The position numbers were made by a program, and so were the translations under genes. The notes under the pieces were generated by a model that saw only the letters and a program-made list of their open reading frames with translations, was not told the origin of the DNA and made no database searches. This document shows, in pieces, positions 3,868 to 6,843 of a DNA stretch of 6,843 bases (position 1 is the first letter of the stretch; the number at the start of each line of letters is the position of its first letter). This stretch comes from Candidatus Poribacteria bacterium (GTDB taxonomy: Bacteria > Poribacteria > WGA-4E > DTYX01), in NCBI GenBank assembly GCA_012961655.1, contig DTYX01000221.1:1-6843 (forward strand), written 5' to 3'.

Positions 3868-6747
3868 CTATTCTCCAAAATGCTGACCGATTAATACTAA
3901 ATCCAAAATATCTATAACGCCATCGCCGTTGACATCAGCGCCTCGCCCAGCAGAGCTCAATTCTGCTTCGCCGAAATACATTTCCAACAAAGCCAAATCT
4001 GCAATATCAACTTTATTGTCCCGATTGACATCCCATGGATGCTGACGAAGCACGGTAACACCATCCGATATAGAGCTCCAATTACTGAGTAGACCGGCTC
4101 GATCTTCCGCTCTGACGCGCGCAAAATAAGTGCGAGCTTTGTCCATTACAAAGCTTTTGGATAAAGTATTCCCATCTACCGTAATATCGAGAAATAAATT
4201 GTCAACGGATATGTCGGGTGATTTAACTCCGACCGGGTTGGCGTAGATTTGAATATGATACTTAGCGACGCCGCTAACATTATCATCCGCAGCATTCCAG
4301 GCTAATTCGATGAGGGCAGGCGCAGAATCGCCTCCCTGATTTGCTTTGCCGTTGACCCAATGTACATTTTCCACTCTTGACGGTTTAGATACATCTATGT
4401 TAATTCGAAAATTGGTCGCATCTGTCCAGTAGCCCAGATTATCCCGCGCCCGAATATGCAACCACCAGACGCCCTCCGGTAAATTACTAAAAGACAGACT
4501 ATTTTCAGCAATATCTTTTTCCAATTTGGTGTCGGGGATTGTATCAGGTTTCCCGTTTAAAATAAAGCTGTACTGCCTTTTAGGATTATATGGCGTTGTT
4601 CTCAATGTGAACTGAGGCGAATTATTTGCATACCAACGAGATTGCTCTGGATGAGTGGACGATGTGACAACCGGCGGCGAAAGAGGAGAGTGGTCAACTA
4701 TCAACACACCATCGCTATAGTCTTCGTTCTCTCCGGCGCGAGTATCTCTGATAATTGCATAAATATAATATCTACCATCGGAAATTTTGCTTGTATCCCA
4801 TTCAAAGCTAGTTGTGCCGCTCGGTATCATAGTTTTAATCTCGGTTTCACCGCCGGGTATATTATCTGTATCGAAAAATAAGTCCACAGTATAAGCATCA
4901 TTTTCTTTATCATTGGATACCCAGGTTATAGTATACGAAGCGTCAACCACAGCGCCTTCTTCAGATGGAGAGGTTATGGTAATAGTCGGAGGGGAATTTG
5001 GACGGAGTAAAATGCCATGCGTCGCGTAAATTAACTCCAGTTCATCGTAGCTATCAAAGTTACGTCTTTCCCACGCCTTTGCGACTGCTATGATATCTAT
5101 TGGGCGGTCATTGGTCAATATCTCCCACAACTGGCGAAACATATCGCTAATACCGTCGTCATCAACTGAAGGCGTTGTATCATAGCTGGCAGTCGTATCC
5201 GTGATATCCCAGAACACGCTGGCAACGGCGCCTTCGACAATTTCACCATGGGTGTTACTGCCATTTCCATCGACGTCGCCGGTCCACCACCTATTCGACT
5301 CGATATTCGGAATATCGGCGTTGATATATCCCGTAACATTCAACGCGTTATCATCCACAGCCGCCTCCATGAACTCAGCCCACCCCTCGCTCATGGCAAA
5401 TTTCCGGTCGGATACCGTGAACAACTGATGCGGAATATCGTAATCGCCGAAAGGAATTTTATCCGGGTCATTGCCGTAGGCTGATGTCATGACTGCGTGG
5501 CCATATTCGTGATACATCGCTATGCTCAGCCATTCATCACCGCGGATAATGTTAATAACCTCGTCGATGTCAAAGCCAATCCATCTCATCTCATAATACG
5601 AAAATCTACCATTAGCTGGCCAGCGAATCCGGATTGCATCTCTCTCCCATCCCACTCTGTTCAGGAGAAAATCGTGCGCCTTCATGATTGTGTTATGGAT
5701 AACGCCCAATCCACGGAAGGTGTCTTGTAAATCCAGTTCAAGATGAAACTCCCATTCTCCATCTTGAGCGTCAAAGACGGTCTCCGATGAAAATTCATAG
5801 AATCTGTCATTTTTATCCTGGATATATAGAGCATCATTTTCAAAAGAGAATATCACGTATAAATCGCGTTTGGAATTGTCCTCTCTGTCAATGTTTTTGA
5901 CGGAAAAATAGTATTCGCCTTGTTCATTTGTATAGGTTGTCGCAATCACTTCATCAAAAAATTCATTATTTTCATCGAAAAGCGTAACTTTCAAATCGCG
6001 AATCGGTAGTTCTCGCAATTCATTATCATCGAAGTATAAAGCTGTACCCCTGACCACGACCATACCCAAGCCCGCTTTTGGCGGAGCCAGTTTTGCCGCG
6101 CCTGGTTTTACGCGTACTGCCTCGCTAAAGGAAAAAGGTAGCAGAGCAGAATATTCATCTATATCATTGGAGGTTGATTGAGTATCGGAAACAGAGAGAT
6201 AAGCAAAAAAATGCTGCGTAATTTGCGCCGTCCGCGAATGACGCCCCGACGGTATATAGACGGAGGCTTGGAGAGTATAATTACCGGTTTTAACGACGGT
6301 AACCGCGACAGAACATTGAGCGGTTGATTTGCCCGCAAGAGAGATATCTTGAAACAGCGCTGGATTCTGCACAAAGGCGCCATTATCGCTGATAAAAAAC
6401 ATACCCTGTGGAATCACGAATCGGACTTTAGCTTTCAGAGGTTTATCGATAAGCGACTCTAAACTCAAAGTCAGCAAAGCTGTTTCATAAAGCCGCGGCG
6501 CCCGCGAAAGCGACAAGTTGCCTTTAAAAGCTTTAGGGCGTATACGATTCCCATGATTGGTTTCGCAGGTTAAATCAGAATTGTGAGCGGAACGTACAAC
6601 AGCTTCGCCGGAAGAGGCATAGAACGCCCAAAGACATAAAATTAACGGGATAAAGAAAAACGTTTTTCTATTAAGGACGGCGTATCTTAACTTATGACAA
6701 TATTGAGATGCGATTTGCATATCGTTTTCAGGTAACCTTTGATGCAT
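3868..6747 (-). CDS. Exported multidomain zinc metalloprotease-like protein with C-terminal dockerin-like pair
   Basis: A 959-residue protein. Residues about 29-49 (TFFFIPLILCLWAFYASSGEA) form a signal peptide core after an unusually long basic N-region. Residues about 75-186 look like a beta-sandwich, and about 228-300 like a carboxypeptidase-regulatory/transthyretin-type domain (VVRGTALYFDD ... TYTNEQGEYYFSV). The catalytic-looking domain spans roughly 340-580: His413, Glu414 and His417 in MYHEYGHAVM are the zinc-site motif, and SEGWAEF (453-459) supplies the third ligand, most likely Glu454 by analogy with gluzincins. Three Ig/fibronectin-III-like domains follow (about 585-685, 690-785, 787-900). 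The end carries two dockerin-like calcium loops, DVNRDNKVDIADL (906-918) and DVNGDGVIDILDL (938-950), each closing with FGE. No good Shine-Dalgarno precedes the ATG at 6747 or the in-frame ATG at 6720, so the start is uncertain. It probably acts outside the cell on proteins or surface glycoprotein. Confidence 0.88.
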   Translation of the reverse strand: MHQRLPENDMQIASQYCHKLRYAVLNRKTFFFIPLILCLWAFYASSGEAVVRSAHNSDLTCETNHGNRIRPKAFKGNLSLSRAPRLYETALLTLSLESLIDKPLKAKVRFVIPQGMFFISDNGAFVQNPALFQDISLAGKSTAQCSVAVTVVKTGNYTLQASVYIPSGRHSRTAQITQHFFAYLSVSDTQSTSNDIDEYSALLPFSFSEAVRVKPGAAKLAPPKAGLGMVVVRGTALYFDDNELRELPIRDLKVTLFDENNEFFDEVIATTYTNEQGEYYFSVKNIDREDNSKRDLYVIFSFENDALYIQDKNDRFYEFSSETVFDAQDGEWEFHLELDLQDTFRGLGVIHNTIMKAHDFLLNRVGWERDAIRIRWPANGRFSYYEMRWIGFDIDEVINIIRGDEWLSIAMYHEYGHAVMTSAYGNDPDKIPFGDYDIPHQLFTVSDRKFAMSEGWAEFMEAAVDDNALNVTGYINADIPNIESNRWWTGDVDGNGSNTHGEIVEGAVASVFWDITDTTASYDTTPSVDDDGISDMFRQLWEILTNDRPIDIIAVAKAWERRNFDSYDELELIYATHGILLRPNSPPTITITSPSEEGAVVDASYTITWVSNDKENDAYTVDLFFDTDNIPGGETEIKTMIPSGTTSFEWDTSKISDGRYYIYAIIRDTRAGENEDYSDGVLIVDHSPLSPPVVTSSTHPEQSRWYANNSPQFTLRTTPYNPKRQYSFILNGKPDTIPDTKLEKDIAENSLSFSNLPEGVWWLHIRARDNLGYWTDATNFRINIDVSKPSRVENVHWVNGKANQGGDSAPALIELAWNAADDNVSGVAKYHIQIYANPVGVKSPDISVDNLFLDITVDGNTLSKSFVMDKARTYFARVRAEDRAGLLSNWSSISDGVTVLRQHPWDVNRDNKVDIADLALLEMYFGEAELSSAGRGADVNGDGVIDILDLVLIGQHFGE
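3871..4032 (-). other. Tandem dockerin-like calcium-binding repeats (C-terminal module of the metalloprotease)
   Basis: Residues 906-959 encode two copies of a loop-helix unit with Asp/Asn at positions 1, 3, 5 and 9 of each loop (D906, N908, D910, D914; D938, N940, D942, D946), each followed by a leucine-rich helix ending in FGE. This is the type I dockerin layout. In cellulosome bacteria it docks onto cohesin; in Poribacteria-like genomes such tails are widespread on exported proteins and may act as a surface-anchoring or assembly tag. No cohesin is visible in the window. Confidence 0.82.
5497..5511 (-). other. HEYGH zinc-binding motif of the metalloprotease
   Basis: These 15 bases encode H413-E-Y-G-H417, the HExxH motif supplying two zinc ligands and the catalytic glutamate. 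The likely third ligand, Glu454 in SEGWAEF, lies 37 residues downstream of H417. Family placement beyond 'gluzincin-like' cannot be decided by eye. Confidence 0.85.
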
Positions 6748-6778
6748 TTAGATTTTCAAAAATAAACTTGACGTTTTG

Positions 6779-6839
6779 GTTCGTAGTGAGGCAATTCATT
6801 GCCGTCGTGCTCAGCGCAATGAATTGCGCTACTACAAAC
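6779..6839. repeat. Large imperfect palindrome upstream of the metalloprotease gene (REP/MITE-like)
   Basis: Two 24-base arms (6779-6802 and 6816-6839) match at 20 of 24 positions when one is reversed and complemented, with a 13-base spacer. The inner 12 bases of each arm (GCAATTCATTGC at 6791-6802) pair perfectly, and each contains a smaller palindrome GCAAT..ATTGC. The mismatches are concentrated in a three-base block (6788-6790). The element ends about 31 bases before the ATG of the metalloprotease gene and fills most of the 96-base gap. The nested structure suggests a non-coding dispersed repeat; no T-run supports a terminator. Beyond it, 6748-6778 is AT-rich without a clear promoter. Confidence 0.8.
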
Positions 6840-6843
6840 GAAA

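Noticed and set aside
4642..5730. Several 75-79 codon open frames on the plus strand (4642-4881, 5201-5428, 5248-5484, 5497-5730)
   Set aside because: All are antisense to the continuous metalloprotease gene, overlap its conserved catalytic region or Ig-like domains, and show no domain signal.
5115..6383. Two 74-codon minus-strand frames (5115-5339 and 6159-6383) out of phase with the metalloprotease
   Set aside because: The main frame is unbroken with recognisable domains across both, so these are shadow frames, not frameshift fragments.
1..6843. CRISPR array, tRNA, rRNA or insertion sequence
   Set aside because: No regularly spaced repeats, no tRNA/rRNA-like segments and no transposase-like frame were seen on either strand.

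Overview
The window reads as a stretch of chromosome from an uncultured, free-living bacterium with a large accessory gene set. All seven supported genes lie on the minus strand, so the order of transcription runs from the right edge of the window to the left. The best taxonomic hint is the C-terminus of the largest protein: a pair of dockerin-like calcium loops of the form DVNxDxxxDIxDLxL...FGE. Together with a DUF6807 (PmoA-family) enzyme-like protein, an ECF sigma/anti-sigma pair and intergenic palindromes, this resembles Candidatus Poribacteria and related lineages. That placement is inference from style, not a database match.

Layout in order of transcription. At 6748-6843 there is no gene, only a large imperfect palindrome (6779-6839). 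At 3868-6747 lies a 959-residue exported multidomain protein with a gluzincin-type zinc site (HEYGH plus SEGWAEF), beta-sandwich domains and the C-terminal dockerin-like pair. Only 23 bases later (3032-3844) comes an endonuclease/exonuclease/phosphatase (EEP) superfamily nuclease with all signature catalytic residues. After another 25 bases comes a 151-residue protein of unknown function (2551-3006) with a strong ribosome binding site. The 166-base gap 2385-2550 holds two small inverted repeats and a possible -10 box. Next are a cytoplasmic DUF6807 protein (1533-2384) and a small signal-peptide/coiled-coil/single-membrane-span protein (960-1424). The left end is an envelope-type signalling unit: a GTG-started ECF sigma factor (290-874) and the start of its zinc-binding anti-sigma factor (1-240, running off the edge). 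A plausible self-recognised ECF promoter precedes the sigma gene.

How they may work together. The sigma and anti-sigma genes are a standard regulatory pair and probably control their own promoter. The nuclease and the 151-residue protein are spaced like a two-gene operon and probably function together; the exported metalloprotease upstream may be read through into them. Nothing visible links the DUF6807 gene to either group. No tRNA, rRNA, CRISPR array, insertion sequence or clear intrinsic terminator was seen. No gene-free stretch exceeds 300 bases.
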